DNA from: Mermis nigrescens
Taxonomy: Eukaryota > Nematoda > Enoplea > Mermithida > Mermithidae
Reading direction: 5' to 3'
Length of the DNA stretch: 64,000 bases
Assembly (NCBI GenBank): GCA_036768485.1
Contig: JAVLUZ010000748.1
Span: forward strand, 1 to 64,000
Below the pieces are notes generated by a model. That model ran no database searches. It saw only the letters and a program-made list of their open reading frames with translations, and was not told the origin of the DNA. Position numbers and translations under genes: made by a program. How positions within the stretch are numbered: the stretch's first letter is position 1; the number at the start of each line of letters is the position of its first letter. Of the stretch, positions 23,303 to 34,819 are shown one piece after another.

Positions 23303-23368
23303 TGTTGGACTCGAACTGTGAACCTCTGGATTTGAAATCGACGTCTTAACCACTCGACGACACCAGTT
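23303..23368 (-). repeat. tRNA-like head of a SINE-type repeat
   Basis: On -, GTCGTCGAGTGGTTAAGACG resembles an RNA polymerase III A box and AGTTCGAGTCC a B box, about 30 nt apart, with an anticodon-arm-like TTTCAAATCC between. Acceptor and T stems do not pair well. The duplicate is at 34,462-34,528. Together with about 130 bp of shared downstream sequence, this fits a tRNA-derived SINE or a tRNA pseudogene and not a functional tRNA. Confidence 0.5.
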
Positions 23369-23436
23369 AATTTCGAGATTTTTTGCAGCGGTTTATTATG
23401 TTTTTCAGCGAATTAACAAGTAAAATAGACTCCTGT

Positions 23437-23665
23437 GTCTAATGCGTTAGGCTTAGGCTTAGTAATGCGCATTAATATTGCTCCGCTCGCTTCGCTCTTG
23501 CTTGCGGATTTACATTGATGCCAGACATGGGCTAAGCCTAAGGCATAAGTGGAGCAAAAATTGCGGAGCAAGCGAAGCGAGCGGAGCAATTTTGCTCCGT
23601 TCATCTCAGGCTTAGCCCATGCGCTGGCATCAATGTGAATGCACATAACTAAGCCTAAGCCTAAG
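23437..23665. repeat. foldback palindrome, TTAGGCTTAG arms
   Basis: The left arm (GTTAGGCTTAGGCTTAGTAA through GCTCCGCTCGCTTCGCTC) is repeated inverted on the right (GAGCGGAGCAATTTTGCTCC through ACTAAGCCTAAGCCTAA) around a centre near 23,545. B' keeps only the left arm (34,610-34,725). Confidence 0.8.
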
Positions 23666-23924
23666 ACATTGGTAACCCCGCTCAGTCAAAGTCCTCCGAC
23701 TCGCTTTTGTCACATTAAAGGTAGTTTTCTCACTTATGTGTTGAAGATTGTGCTTTAAAAATGTCATAAATGGAACCAGCGCATGCAAAAACCTATAAAA
23801 TCTGCGAACATGCGTTACTATTCGAGTTTGCTGCAAGTTAAGTAACCGCACACACAAAAGGCAGATGTGCACCAGGCACAGTGTTACCGCGAAAATTATT
23901 ACATTGGTTAGTATTTTATTGTTT

Positions 23925-25650
23925 TACCCTTATTTAGTATTTTCACTGTATCTTTTCTGTCTGGAAATATTCCCGAGCTTTGGAGCATGCCACACGTTAT
24001 TCCAATTTGAAAAAGGGGGATCCAGCCAGCATAAGTCGATAATTACAGGCCCGTATCTCTTTGTTCTTCTATTGCCAAAATTATGAAAAGAATTATTAAT
24101 AGTCAATTGTTAAACTTTCTTGAGGATCATATTCCGTTCCGTGATATGTATGTCCTTTTGTTCAGTCGCTGTTTTGCCACATGCTTGTGTTTTACCAATT
24201 TTTCGTGTATTTTTCTGGACTATAAATGTTTTCTTGTCTTGTTTATTAGACTAATATCTCTTTTTTCAATTTGGTTTTCAAAAGAATAAATCTTGTGAAA
24301 CACAATTGTTAAAGTGTAAATTTTCATGGATTCAGTCGTTAGCTAAAAAAGAAACTGTTGATATCATATATTTAGATTTCTCTAAAGCTTTCGATAAAGT
24401 AAATATTGAACAACTTCTTTTTAAGTTAAACGGACATGGAATAAACGGTAATTTGTTTACATGGTTAAAGGCCTATTTGTTTAATCGTTCTCAATGCGTT
24501 CGCTTTAATCAGTCTTTTTCAGATTATGTGCCTGTTACTAGCGGTGTCGTCCAAGGAAGTGTCCTCGGACCTACGCTCTTTTCGATTTTTATTAATTAAT
24601 TTTCAATATTAGTCATAACTAGATTATTACAGTTTGATTTAGATAAGATTTTTGACTGGGCAAATACAGAGGATCTACCCATTTCACGAACCAAAAGTCA
24701 AGTTCTCTATCTGGGTAATAACAATCAAAAAGTTGTTTACAGACTAAGTGGGGTAATTATTTCTAGTGATAACCTGTTTGTCCGTGATTTAGGAGTTTCG
24801 ATTTCCCAAAATTTAAAATTCAAGGAACATTATAATTCTTTGATTAAAAAGCTTTCTTTAGATGCATTTTCATACTCAAATCATTTTTGTCACGTGATAA
24901 ATGTAACTCTTGTTAAAGCTTATATTTGTTATGTTAGACCTTTATTAGAGTACTGTTGCAGTGTATGGAACCCATCTTAGCTTAGTGATGTAGATCGACT
25001 GGAAGCTGTTAAACGTAGATTCACTAAATATATTTTTGGTTATAATATTCTTTCTTACGAGGATCGTCTAATACAACTTAAATTGTGCAGACTTGAATTA
25101 AGACTCTTGCAGATTTGTCTGTGTATGATGTATCAAATTATTTGTCATAAATCATGTTTAAAAGCTGATGATTTTTTGTATTTAATCATAATATTACCCG
25201 CAGCATTAATAGATTTAAATTATTTATACCTGTTGTACATTCTAATTTAGATAAGTTTGATTTCTTTAACAAATATATCGCAGTTTGGAACGATCTTCCT
25301 GACTTCATTATATCTTTCCCTAACCTAAACATATTTAAATCCAGGTTAGTAAACTTTGGGGCGCGCGTAAAAATTGTCATCACATCGACTCGCATGTCCA
25401 GGCACGTAGCTGTGGGGGGAACTGGGGGTCGGACCCCCCCAAAATTCTGAAAAAACCGGAAAAATAGGACTTTTTACACGTTATTTTGTGCTATTTTTGG
25501 CTTAGACCTCAAAATTGGTCTTGGTCCCCCAAAATAAGAGGGCCAGCTACGTGCCCGCGCATGTCCCGTTACTAATTTGTATCTATTATGTAACTCGTCA
25601 TTCCTTATTTTATCACTTTGGTTTATTAGTAATAAAATTTCTTCCTTTCT
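23925..25650 (+). mobile_element. 5'-truncated CR1/Jockey LINE, copy 2
   Basis: It begins at TAGTATTTTCACTGTATC, matching 16,647 in copy 1, and runs to a TTCCTTTCTTTC tail. A good frame (24,306-24,599) contains LDFSKAFDKVN and GVVQGSVLGPTLFSIFIN. Copy 1 then has about 66 bases encoding the catalytic FADD, which copy 2 lacks; TTTTTATTAAT joins directly to TTTTCAATATTAG. A segment of about 120 bp at 24,127-24,250 is extra relative to copy 1. The copy cannot have been active in this form. Confidence 0.88.
25400..25558. mobile_element. 159-bp GGCACGTAGCTG MITE inside LINE
   Basis: The ends AGGCACGTAGCTGTGG and CCAGCTACGTGCCCGC are inverted. The perfect 8-bp duplication GCATGTCC flanks it at 25,392-25,399 and 25,559-25,566. 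LINE copies at 18,050 and 35,470 read GACTCGCATGTCCC without the insert, giving two paralogous empty sites. Relatives are at 31,152 and 41,012. The TSD size suggests hAT. Confidence 0.92.
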
Positions 25651-26044
25651 TTCTATGCTTAAAAAATTATTTTTAAAAAAATTAGAAATTTCTTTAATAA
25701 TTAAAATTTTGACTAAGAGTTTTGAGAGTTTTTGTAAGTTTAGAGTTGTTTTCACAGCTGTAGCTTGGCTACACCGAATTAAATTGAATAAAGGACGGGC
25801 TGAAGCAATCTCAAAATTCCAATTTTTTGCAAAAAAAAACATGATTCTCTGCGCCTTTCTTCAACATTTCAACCAGAATTCTTGTTTTTCGCGAATTAAA
25901 ATCATAGGCGTAGCTACAATTTTCGCCAGGGAGAATCCAAAAAAATTTTCGTCTAAAAAAAACTGTGAAAAACGAGTGGGAGCTGTTAAATAACGCGTTT
26001 TTGGGCTTTTAACGGTACTTCTACAGAATTGTATTTATTATGAC

Positions 26045-28090
26045 CAGGGTTGGCCAAAACCCAACCTACGAAATTTTGCTTTTGGGTTTGTTTTTAGGCT
26101 TTTTAGTGGGTTTTTTGGGTCTTTTGCGCGTTTTATTAGGGTTTTTATAGGATCTCTCATTGGATTTGCCTATCAAAGCTAAGCAGATTACGCAGGTTTA
26201 TTATTTCAATAGATTCAAGGTATAAAAAGAGACAAAAAATCGTTTTATCTCAATTCAAGTACAAAGACGCCAAAGCAAAACCATGTTGATAATTTAAAAT
26301 ACATAAAGTACATTTTTGTCGCATTACAGCGCCTTAACAATTTGTCAAGTTTTATGCAGTTCGTTAATGTTTCACTTCTCTCAAATATTTGTCAAGAATG
26401 GGCTAATTTCCTGCAAAACATTGAGAAAATTTATAGAGAATTAATATTTTGTTATAAAGCAGTGCTAAAATTGTACGTATATAAACGATTTCCCTATGTT
26501 TTTTCATTCTTTGCAGTAAGGTTTTAAAATCACAAATAGAAACTAAGAACTTATATAGGTGGAATAAGCCTGTAATTCTTTATTTTTTGGTTTCTGGCAC
26601 AATCAAACAAAAGCTTTGAAAATCTAGGGGGTTGGGAGACCCTGAAAGGCACTCGACTGAATTCGTTAGAACCCCTGAATCAACTGTCAGCGATTTTGCG
26701 ATTTTTTTTGCGATTTGGCCCCGTCAGAAGCCCTCAGTTTTGTTGTCCAAATATCCAAATATTCATAATGATATACATATATGTATACGTTGAACCTTTA
26801 TCAGCATACTGGTCCGTATCCAGGATTTTGTTTGGGGGGGGCACGACCAGAAGTTTTTAAAACAAGGGGAAGGATGAATTTTCCTTTGCCGATTTCGCTA
26901 CCCGGATGCCTTAGATACGGTGATAATCCAATGGAAACCATCTTTTTTAGGGGTCTGGGATGGCGCACTCAAGCGCCTACAGCGGGGTCAGGCCAGAGCC
27001 CCGGAAAATATTAGTAAAGAGAGCAGTTCAATTTGAATCGTAACGTTAAAATTTTACAAAATCAGCTGAATCATGGCTGTAAATTCACCCTAAAAATGAT
27101 CAAAGTTCATCAGCCAATCCATAATCATCGGCAAAAAAATTGCTGTCATTCTTGCTTCTTGAAAATATCTCATTTTCTGTATAAAACCTGTGTAGAAAAG
27201 ATGAAATATAGATGCAAAATACGCTTTGGATTGTATATAGACTAAAAATGGACTGTTTAAACTGTGCGCTTGGGACTAAATAGACTATAATTATAATTTT
27301 AAAATTCGGCGCGGAGCTCCGAAAATTTTTTGCGATTTTTGGCTAAAAAGCAAGGGGGGGGTAGAGGAAAAAATTGTCCGCAAATTTCATTTCGAGAGAG
27401 GGGGCGTGTGGCCCTCCCTATCCTCCATGGATGCGGGCCTGTCAGCATAGGTGCACAAGGTCAGGGTCGGCAGAGGGGAGGGGGGGTTTAAATCCGAAAA
27501 TCTAAAACACCCAATTTAATGTTCGTGATTATTTTGTTTAAACGGCCAAAATGGTCAAAACAGTCTACAAAAGGTCTTTTCGTGGTAATTTTGAATTGTT
27601 TAAGCATTTCTAGTCCATTCTTACTGCATTATATCACTTTTAATTCTAAAAATACGTAAATTAATCAATTTTTGTCGTTTTTAGGTAAAAGTACATAAAA
27701 GTACTATCGGAAAAATTCAGATATATTTACTGCTTTTGACCTCAAAATGATGCAAAAAAACGTTCGGTCAGCTCAAATTGCCTAACAGTACCTGTCTGGC
27801 TGATCCCACACGGAGGGTTATACCCCGCACACCTCCTATGTGCATGTATGCTTATAAGTAGTGACTAGACTAGTGTGCATGACAAAGATATAGTAGCCAC
27901 CTACCCGCCAGACCAGCTAAAGCATGACTAATGTGATGTAGAACCCACTCCATTTGAGTCTGAGCCTAAGCGTTTAATATTTGGAAGCTTCAATCTGAAT
28001 TCTTTGATAAGAATAGGTTTATTTAATATGAAAAAACAGTCAAAATTTAAAAAAACACAAAACCCAATGATTTTTGCACCCAAAAACCTA
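26045..28090. mobile_element. hAT-like element cut by scaffold gap
   Basis: The left end CAGGGTTGGCCAAAACCC is preceded by ATTATGAC (26,037-26,044). The right end is lost in the gap after CACCCAAAAACCTA. The complete paralogue in B' ends CCTTGCCAACCCTG|ATTATGAC, confirming the identity. It contains a nested element at 26,809-27,441. No transposase domain is visible. Confidence 0.8.
26809..27441. mobile_element. nested 633-bp element, 8-bp TSD
   Basis: The ends CTGGTCCGTATCCAGG and, on the complement, CAGGCCCGCATCCATGG are flanked by perfect TCAGCATA at 26,801-26,808 and 27,442-27,449. The same element with the same duplication is at 36,725-37,357, so the insertion predates the duplication of block B. 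Confidence 0.85.
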
Positions 28091-28190
28091 NNNNNNNNNN
28101 NNNNNNNNNNNNNNNNNNNNNNNNNNNNNNNNNNNNNNNNNNNNNNNNNNNNNNNNNNNNNNNNNNNNNNNNNNNNNNNNNNNNNNNNNN
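28091..28190. other. assembly gap of exactly 100 N
   Basis: A round 100-N run is the usual placeholder for a scaffold join of unknown length. It falls precisely between the end of block B and the start of A'. Confidence 0.98.
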
Positions 28191-29934
28191 ATGGGTATGC
28201 AACGTAAACAATTGTGCTTGGGTGAGGTAGTGGCGGAATTTCCAGACCGGCCTCGTGTGGAAGGTAGGGGGGGGCGTTACCTACCCAAACTTTTCCGAAA
28301 ACAGTTGTAGCAAAAATAGTTTTACTAAGCGCAAATGACGTTTTTCTACCCTTTTCTACGCAGAATAATTTGTGGAGGAACTCGTGAATTTTCTGACAAT
28401 TTCCATAAAAGACCTGATTCAGGTATTTGTCACAATTTCGTCAAACAAAACCCGGCGCCACCCAAAAGCGCATCGAATCTCTAAATATGAAAGAGTGAGT
28501 AACAGCTAATAATTTTATGATATTCTGATTCTCCATGGTCGGAATAGTGTGTCAGATTTTTCCCGTAGTAATACCGACAGAAGGACAAGGGGAAAAATGT
28601 TCGCAGTGAGTTATAAACCCTAAAAAAGTGTCCGTTTTAAAGCACGCCATATTTAAGGGTAGAGTATGGGATTAGAAAAAAAATTAAAATAGTGAAAATT
28701 GTCGCTACCCAAAGTCAGTTTCACATGACTTCCATAAATTCTAAGAAATTTTCATCGACAGTAAGCCAGGGTTAAGATAATTATATATCAGATCAATGCT
28801 ATAATCACAATCTGTCACCTTTATGTCGGAGATAAGTTTTAAAATTTATGACCGAACTTGTGTGTGGAAACAGACTATAATTCCATCCCTCCAACGACAT
28901 CTATAATATTTTCGAGTTTCTCCTTTGTATGTGTGTGTGTGTAAAAAAGTTTTTATTGGAGAATGAAGTGCTCCTGAAATTTCGGCCTAAGGGGTACCTA
29001 TATTAAAGTCTATCTCAACGAAATATGTTGTGCAGCTAGAAAATCAATTTTTAGCGCAGCGAGCTGCTACGAAAATGCTTTCTAGCTGCTAACTGTAAAT
29101 AAAATTTTGCATAGTAAAACTTTATACGCTCATCTAATCGCTTTGAACAGTATCGTCGTGATTACTGTTTCAGTTTAAGACACTTTGAATTCAGCTTATA
29201 TCGACTCAAGAATTGTGGTCCATACACAATGTTCCGATTTTCATCGAAGTGATCCGATCAGGCCCCTGAAATTGGAAGACGACGGGTTATTCCAGAAAGG
29301 TTTTGGCGCTTCTTTAGGTGTATGTACATGATTGAGCATGGAAAATGTTTTACGCCGCCCTGAACCAGCTTTTGACGCGCATCATTTGTCTGGTTTTATC
29401 AATTTAGCCATGTAGGCAGTCATAATAGAAAATTACTGTAGTTTTGGACTTTTTCATCCATAATTCTTTGTGGTTTTTGACATATTCCAAAAAATTTTCC
29501 ACTTAATAGCTACATAGAAAATGTTATGCTCTTTTTAACGAGATATCTACAGCGTGGGGCGCTTCGCTGCCCCATCTGCTAGAGTAAGTCCGTAAACAAA
29601 CAATATCTTAACCAGTAACTAGTATAAAAAATTGAATGACTCTGCAATGGATTCGGCGAGCGGTTTTTATATTTTGGTCTGTGACACGAAGCCTTATATA
29701 TTCTGTTTCATATTATTTTATGCGTACAGTTAGATTTTTAATATTATTTCCGAATTATAACAGCTGAGCTGAGCTGCCCGGCGCTGCTCCTCGGGCTGAA
29801 CTTAGGCCTCGATAACCGTATGGGATTGAGATGTCTCTTGTATTTTTTATTTTACGGGACTTTTGATGTTTTTGTATATTTTTTAAAAAAATTGTTGGTA
29901 AAAACCATATTGTATTTTTTAAATTTTTTAAAAC

Positions 29935-30545
29935 TGTCTTTTATCAACCATTTCTTTGATTAAATCCATATTTTTGACGTTATAGAATGGTTCTGAGAAT
30001 TCTTTATCCTAAATCATACTTTTGATGTTCTGGGATTTTCTGGAAATTGTAAAACCATTAGATGGTTTGGGACGTGTTTGAAAATTTTGTTTGATCATAA
30101 CCATATTTTTAACGTTTTAGAATATTAAAAAGCGTTTCTGGTCCAAAACCATACTTTTGATGTTTTTTTGAAGGTTTAAATTTTTTTTTGGTCGAAACCA
30201 TATTTTTGATTTTTTTTGGTCAAAAACGATTTTTTTGATGTTTTGGGATGTTTAAAGATTTTTTTGGGCACACCATATTTTTGATGTTTTGGGACACCTA
30301 TCTTATTACAGCACAGGATATGTAGATAGCACTTCTACATTATCGACACATCCATGCTTTGAAGCACTTTTTGATGCTCTGGGATGGTTCTGGAAATTTG
30401 TTTAATCAAACCCATATTTTTTATGTTTTGGGATGTTTTGGAAAATTTTTTTTCGTCAAACCATATTTTTGATGTTTTAGGATGTTTTGGAAAATTTTTT
30501 TTGGTCAAACCATATTTTTGATGTTTTAAAATTTTTTTGTTTGTT
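29935..30545. repeat. about 47-bp degenerate tandem array
   Basis: Units built on AACCATATTTTTGATGTTTT plus GGGATGTTTTGGAAA recur about every 45-50 bp. The periodic minus-strand frame at 30,335-30,562 (KHQKYGLTKK.., SKIWFDEKKFSK..) merely reflects the array. Confidence 0.8.
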
Positions 30546-30594
30546 GTAGCGAAGGGTGTCATATATCAACGTGATATTCTCAAGCAGGTCACTC

Positions 30595-31150
30595 TATATG
30601 TTATAGCTGATGGTATCTCCTATCTTATATCACTGCATGTTATGGCAGAGACAGGGTATCTATATCACACCTATCTTATAGCATTGCCTATCTCGTAGCA
30701 CAGGGGTTTCTTGTATCCCATCCTATCTTATAGCATTGCCTATCTTGCAGCTCGGGGTATCTTTTATATCACTTCCTATCTTATAGCATTTGCTGCTCAT
30801 CTTGTAGCACGGGGTATCTTTTATCACGTTGTATCTTTATAACATTTGCCTATCTTGTAGCACGGGGTGGCCTTATATCACGTCACATCTTATAGTATTG
30901 CCTATCCAGTAGCACAGGGTATCTTATATCCCATCCTATCTTATAGCATTGCCTATCTCGTGTAGTCACGGGGTCTCCTTGCATCACGTCTCTATCTTAT
31001 AGCATTACCTATCTTGTAGCACGGGTGTCTTTAATCACGTCCTATCTTATAGCATTGCTCTATCCTGTAGCACAGGTATCAATCGCATCCTATTGTATAG
31101 CATTGCTTATCTTGTAGCACACGGTATCTTATTTCATGTCCTATCTTATA
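30595..31150. repeat. about 57-bp minisatellite
   Basis: About nine imperfect units of CCTATCTTATAGCATTGCCT followed by ATCTTGTAGCACGGGGTATC and a TATATCACGT-like tail. There is no coding content. Confidence 0.88.
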
Positions 31151-31151
31151 G

Positions 31152-31255
31152 CCAGGCATGTAGCTGTGGGGGACTGGGGGGGGTCCGGACCCGCCCGAAA
31201 TTCAGAAAAACCATAACCCGAAAATAGTGTAAACCGAGTTTTGCTCCTTTTTAAA
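31152..31255. mobile_element. fragment of the GTAGCTG MITE family
   Basis: AGGCATGTAGCTGTGGGGG and the following GGTCCGGACCCGCCC and ATTCAGAAAAACC match the left half of the intact 25,400 element. The right end is missing. Confidence 0.65.
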
Positions 31256-32571
31256 AATGTTGCGAAAAATCGGCCAGCGTCCCAAAATGCTATGCTCAAG
31301 CTATAGGGCTGCCTCCCGCTCCACCCTCTATAGGGGTGACTGGGTGGTGTTGATCAAATTTTTAATGCCGCTACGGATCCTACCCCCGGTAGGCCGACCT
31401 CGGGTCAAAACGTCAGCCCACCAACTACGGCGGAGCCGGAGCCAACCCCCAACAAACAGACATACAGACAAACAAACTTTCACAATTCACATTTATTGCT
31501 CGATTGATAAAAATTTGCAGTACATATTGTTTATGGTCATTTGCGAATCTGTGCATAGAAGGATCAAGATTTATAGAACCATCACCTACATATATAATTC
31601 AATTATTATTTTATGTGCATTTTGTGAGTGCTTTCCATTAAGCAACGACTCATTCCATTTTGCTCTGTCTTCTTTTGCCTCGTTCTTCCGTTTGATGATG
31701 GCAACTCACTCTGGGCAAAACTGCGTACAATGTTCAACTTTGCCCTCATTGTAAACAAATGCAAAAAGTTGCATATTAAATTAGCCGCTAGAAGCAAAAA
31801 CATTTGGATTTGTATTTTCGAAAGCCGCGTGTTTGCTGCTTTCGATTGCTTCGCATTAAATTTCACGCGCGCTGGTTTACTAGGTCAAAAATTTTGAGCT
31901 GGTGCAAGCTCTTTTCAGTGATTAATCATGTTTATAAGTACTGCGTACGAAAGATTTCCTTTCAGCCCGTCTCACACATGTTTTATGATGCCAGATCGTA
32001 CATTTAAAGTAGCGAATATGGAATCAGCGGTCCCAGAAACCCTTAGGCCAAATTCGGAAGCAACAGTCAATCTGTGCTTCTGCAAAAAAAGACAAAAACC
32101 TAAATTTTACGCTATGCATAGGGTACCTTCGGGCTCCCGTATCTCGAAAACCAATCCGTGAATTTTCTCCAAATTTTACAGTAAGGTCAGTCATAAGATA
32201 TATAATAATTGGTAGAAACTCTAAAAAAATTCATCCGCCGCGACTTGAGATATTTGATAAAATACACTTGTAAATTACGTTTTTCTTACGGCATCACATC
32301 AGTTTACACTAGTAGTGTAGCGGTTCACAACTCATTGTCGATAGCGGCATAAAAAGTTGATCTATCTAGGGTGGCTTTATGATTTTACCCTGCGGCAATT
32401 GCATAAGCGGCTAGAGCTACCAAAACCTTTTACATAAAGCCTTAGTTTCCGGGTTTCAGGAGTCCGATCGAGCCATTTGAATCAGAAACTGTAATCAGCG
32501 CCCGAGAATACCAACTGAGTGAAAATATAAGTATCTGCCAAAATTATCTCAGTAAAAACTTTGCCCGCCTC
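31256..32571. other. unrecognised sequence, no gene supported
   Basis: Overlapping frames on both strands (up to 165 codons at 31,257-31,754) show no domain I recognise. The segment at 31,290-31,460 is GC-richer and ends in CAGACATACAGACAAACAAA, which looks like the 3' end of an unidentified retroelement. I make no functional call. Confidence 0.35.
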
Positions 32572-32592
32572 ACACACACACACACACACACT
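32572..32592. repeat. (CA)n microsatellite
   Basis: About ten CA units. The surrounding sequence resembles, in inverse orientation, that around the TG array at 10,951. Confidence 0.85.
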
Positions 32593-34461
32593 TACACACA
32601 ACTCGAAATTAATATTATAGATGTATGTAGGTCTTAAGGTCTGGTTCTTTGTACTTCGCTCTGTACCGCCGTCTTCCCCAAGTGGTCTATCGGTATTACC
32701 ATCACTCACTTCACAGCGAGGAATACGGAGTTCGACTTCGGGCGTATTTTTCTTTGCGCGAGGCTGCCAGTTACGTCCTAAAAGAAAACTGACCAAAATG
32801 CAAAAGCACAAGGTTTAAGAGCCAAATAACGTGCAATAGACGATAGCCAATCGAATTGAAAGCCTTTATGCCGACTGGCTAAATTTTTACTGCTTTTGAA
32901 ACATTATACTGTAAAAGTATTAAGAATTTTGAAACAGACTATAGTTCGTTTCATTTAGCTTTGAATCAAAGGGCCTACAAAAGCGTTTTAAAACTAATAC
33001 GGTAAATATGATATTCTCTAATCAGTATATCGAGTCATATGGAGACGTATGTCATTGCTAATACGCATTATTGTAGCAAAATTTTAAAAGCGCTTTGTAG
33101 CCTGATTCTTGCGGAAAAATTTAAAAGAAGACCGCAAAGTTAAATGAAACAGACTATAGTCTGCTTCATTCATTTTTGCGGTTTTCATCTGAAATTTTTT
33201 CGCAAGGATCGAGCTTTACGAATGTGCTTTAAAGTTTCGATGCAGCAATGCGGTTTTACAATATCATACATACGTCTCCCTATGACTCGAGATACTGCAG
33301 AACATATTATCCACCGAATTATAGACTGTTCTGTGAGCTTTCTTAGATACGCTCTGCTCTCATAGCGGGAGTTTGATTCAAATTATTACTGACGTTTAAT
33401 CCAAGGTACCTTTGCCATGTGGCACATCTAACAAACTGCAGCGCAATCTAAACCGGAAAATAGTCTGCTACAGTAATAAGTTGTAAAGCGAAAATGGGCT
33501 ATTTGGAATAAAACTGACTATAGTTTCAAATACATATATAGTATGTTCAAATTCTTTCAAAAACACCTCAAACGCTGAATGAAGAAACGGACTATACTGT
33601 TAGGTAGTTTGTTTTCGATTCCATGTATGTAAAGTATGAAAACGATCGATAATCAAAAGTGCTTATTACTGCAACTCTTATGCTTTCACTGACCGGCAGA
33701 CGATTCGGGGTCACTCTCTCCCTACTCTATCGCACAACAGAGAAATCCGATATTACACTCTTAAGACTTTTGATTACTGCGCGATTTCATGCATCATGTT
33801 CTCATCCTTTTCTGCTAGAATATATAAACCGAACTACTATTTTTCATGAAGTTAGGCTTTTAACGTATTTAAGCTTTTTCTCACTTTGGACAATGTACTG
33901 TGTCTAACTATTTCTCTTTCTGCTCTGTTTCGCTCGCTTTCTTCTTTCCTGCCTGCACTTTTTAATTGAATCAGCGTTGCTTTGGCTAACCCTGAGTTTT
34001 TCTCAAAACGTGAGTTTTCATTTTTATCTTTTGAGCTTATTTTGAGTTGCTCTTTTTCGTGAATTTTTTCAGATTTTTTTCTCTACATTTGAAATTTTCC
34101 GCCGAAAGTGAGTTTTTATTTTATCCAATTTTTTGACCAAAAAACGGCCAAAAATACATTTAAAAACGACCAAAAAATAACCTAAAACGGCCAAAAACGC
34201 AGATGTTACTCTCCAAAAAAATCGAGGATTCGTTAGTACAAGTTCAGTTCAATTCAAATATAACTAGCACTTATTTGTATTGCTTGTAATTGCCCGCCTA
34301 CCTAAATCGTAAATGTCTGATGAAGAAAGGAAAATTGGTATCACTGTGCCTGGTGCACACCTACCCTTTGTGTGTAAATATTGATTTTACGTTAATCGAA
34401 GTTTTTTGACTGCGGGAGTACGTCAGGCTTCTCAAGACGAAAGAACAGAAAGTCGCAGTAT

Positions 34462-34528
34462 GTTGACTCGAAAAGTGAAATTCTGGATTTGAAATCCGAC
34501 GTCTTAACCACTCGACGACACCAGTTAA
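34462..34528 (-). repeat. tRNA-like SINE head, duplicate
   Basis: Paralogue of 23,303-23,368. On - it reads GTCGTCGAGTGGTTAAGACG, then GGATTTCAAATCC, in which the arm pairs better than in the first copy, and TTTTCGAGTC. It is a pol III-derived repeat relic. Confidence 0.5.
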
Positions 34529-34819
34529 TTTCGAGATTGTTTGCAGCGATTTGTTGTGTTTTTCAGCGAATTAACAAGGAAAATAGAATTATTCTGTCTC
34601 CTGTGTCTAATGCGTTAGGCTTTGGCTTAGTAATGTGCATTCATATTGCTCCGCTCGCTTCGCTCTTGCTTGCGGATTCACATTGATGCCAGACATGGGC
34701 TACGCCTAAGGCATAAATGGAGCAAAAATGGCTAAAGTTTCTAATATGGTTTTGTTCCCTCCGATTCTCCTAAAAATACTTTTTTCTGATAGATTCGAGG
34801 ACGCTGAGTCCAGAAAAAA

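Larger units (their letters stand above)
22846..28090 (+). repeat. duplication block B (first copy)
   Basis: Colinear with 33,990-37,920. Landmarks are CTCAAAACGTGAGTTTTCAT (22,855/34,004), TTAATCGAAGTTTTTTGACT (23,234/34,391), the LINE 3' end (24,755-25,650 / 34,825-35,565), CAGGGTTGGCCAAAACCCAA (26,045/35,956) and AGTAGTGACTAGACTAGTGT (27,857/37,680). It stops at the 100-N gap in the middle of a hAT element whose other half is complete in B'. Copy-specific differences are a 23,570-23,920 segment and an extra MITE at 25,400. Confidence 0.9.
29556..32627. repeat. 3.1-kb insertion in A' rich in tandem repeats
   Basis: Block A is continuous where this begins and ends (TATAGCG|TCTTAAGG at 11,603). 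The insert starts with a GGGGCGCTTCGCTGCCCC hairpin and contains two tandem arrays, a MITE fragment and a CA microsatellite. No terminal inverted repeats or target duplication were found, so it may be a composite or a misassembly. Confidence 0.6.
28191..33965 (+). repeat. duplication block A' (second copy, interrupted)
   Basis: Second copy of block A, starting directly after the gap. It is colinear with 9,890-11,605 up to about 29,555 and resumes at GTCTTAAGGTCTGGTTC (32,628) through 33,965. A 3.07-kb block separates the two halves. Compared with A it has many single-base deletions, which could be divergence or unpolished long-read error. Confidence 0.88.

Noticed and set aside
23303..23368. 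tRNA for UGA (loop TTTCAAA)
   Set aside because: The stems are mismatched, the element is repeated within a longer SINE-like unit, and no closed cloverleaf forms.
30335..30562. Periodic Lys-rich frame resembling a repeat protein
   Set aside because: The period equals the about 47-bp DNA tandem array, and the frame is not kept in neighbouring units.
30595..31150. Possible CRISPR array
   Set aside because: Units are about 57 bp head to tail with no unique spacers; it is a eukaryotic minisatellite.
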